DNA from: Planctomycetia bacterium | GTDB lineage: Bacteria; Planctomycetota; UBA11346 | Direction of reading: 5' to 3' | DNA: 7,269 nucleotides | NCBI GenBank assembly: GCA_005801395.1 | Contig: SYDV01000474.1 | Coordinates: 1-7,269 of the forward strand | Part shown: positions 7,127 through 7,269 of the stretch, in pieces | How the letters are laid out: each line of letters starts with the position of its first letter | Position numbering within the stretch: position 1 is the stretch's first letter | Notes under the pieces: generated by a model | Seen by the model: the letters and a program-made list of their open reading frames with translations, nothing else | Databases searched by the model: none | Told to the model about the DNA's origin: nothing | Translations under genes and position numbers: made by a program

Positions 7127-7197
7127 TGGATAACGACCTAGTACACGCCATTTTACTGGTGGCACCAAATACGTGAAATCACTATCAACATGCGTAA

Positions 7198-7203
7198 TAT
7201 AAT
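7198..7203 (+). promoter_or_regulatory. Possible plus-strand -10 element (TATAAT)
   Basis: This is a perfect TATAAT hexamer facing out of the window. No convincing -35 sequence lies 16-18 bases upstream (GAAATC at 17). If real, it would serve a divergent gene beyond base 7269; no start codon with a clear coding frame follows inside the window. Confidence 0.15.
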
Positions 7204-7269
7204 ACTGTATTTTCAACATCGCTAAGAAATCGATTCCGTACTAGCTCTAGCCATAGCCTCATATCAATT

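Larger units (their letters stand above)
6907..7269. other. Non-coding region upstream of the regulator, no gene seen
   Basis: These 363 bases carry no convincing coding frame. The one plus-strand frame crossing this part (to 7133) overlaps the regulator N-terminus and its translation shows no domain or low-complexity logic. G+C is about 40% at 7141-7260, lower than in the genes. The region holds short inverted repeats, a tandem 8-bp repeat and AT-rich hexamers, as expected of a regulatory region. A gene beyond the window edge may share it. Confidence 0.6.

Noticed and set aside
6879..7133. A plus-strand frame of 84 codons crossing the regulator start and the upstream region
   Set aside because: It overlaps the well-supported N-terminus of the regulator, its product has no recognisable motif, and no ribosome site precedes it. 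A shorter version from the ATG at 6981 has the same weaknesses.
7240..7257. Repeated CTAGC/TAGCC words near the window end
   Set aside because: The units are only 4-5 bases and imperfect, and no CRISPR-like or tandem array structure follows before the window ends.

Overview
The window fits a bacterium of the Planctomycetes-Verrucomicrobia-Lentisphaerae group. Two gene families nearly diagnostic of that group sit side by side: a large PSCyt1-PSCyt2-PSD1 (DUF1549/DUF1553) protein and a DUF1501 protein. They are followed by a secreted beta-propeller and by an XylR-type fusion regulator, a class that is very abundant in Verrucomicrobia and Lentisphaerae. The genes are close to half G+C and use many TTA leucine codons, so a moderate-GC verrucomicrobial lineage seems more likely than a high-GC planctomycete. 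No species can be named from the sequence.

Layout: bases 1-3224 (+) hold the C-terminal part of the PSCyt/PSD1 protein; its true start and the first CxxCH motif lie upstream of the window. After 10 bases comes the DUF1501 protein (3235-4632, +), which has a twin-arginine-like leader. A 68-base gap containing a perfect 7-bp stem-loop separates it from a secreted, probably six-bladed beta-propeller protein (4701-5657, +). These three genes look like one exported-protein operon whose promoter is outside the window. A 97-base convergent gap (5658-5754) with an imperfect hairpin follows. The XylR-like regulator lies on the minus strand (5755-6906). The last 363 bases (6907-7269) hold no convincing gene. 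They are AT-richer and contain several short dyads and a perfect tandem 8-bp repeat that could be operator sites for the regulator.

How the genes may work together: in PVC genomes PSCyt2/PSD1 and DUF1501 genes occur as adjacent pairs in many copies, often near sulfatases and polysaccharide-degradation genes, but their biochemistry is unknown. The cytochrome-like motifs, the export signals on the second and third products and the nearby sugar-type regulator suggest a periplasmic or cell-surface module, possibly for using a complex carbohydrate. That role is inference. The regulator is convergent with the operon, so control of the operon by it is possible but not shown.

I found no mobile element, CRISPR array, tRNA, rRNA or phage gene. 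The best candidates for something undescribed are the PSCyt2/PSD1-DUF1501-propeller trio itself and the dyad-rich region upstream of the regulator.
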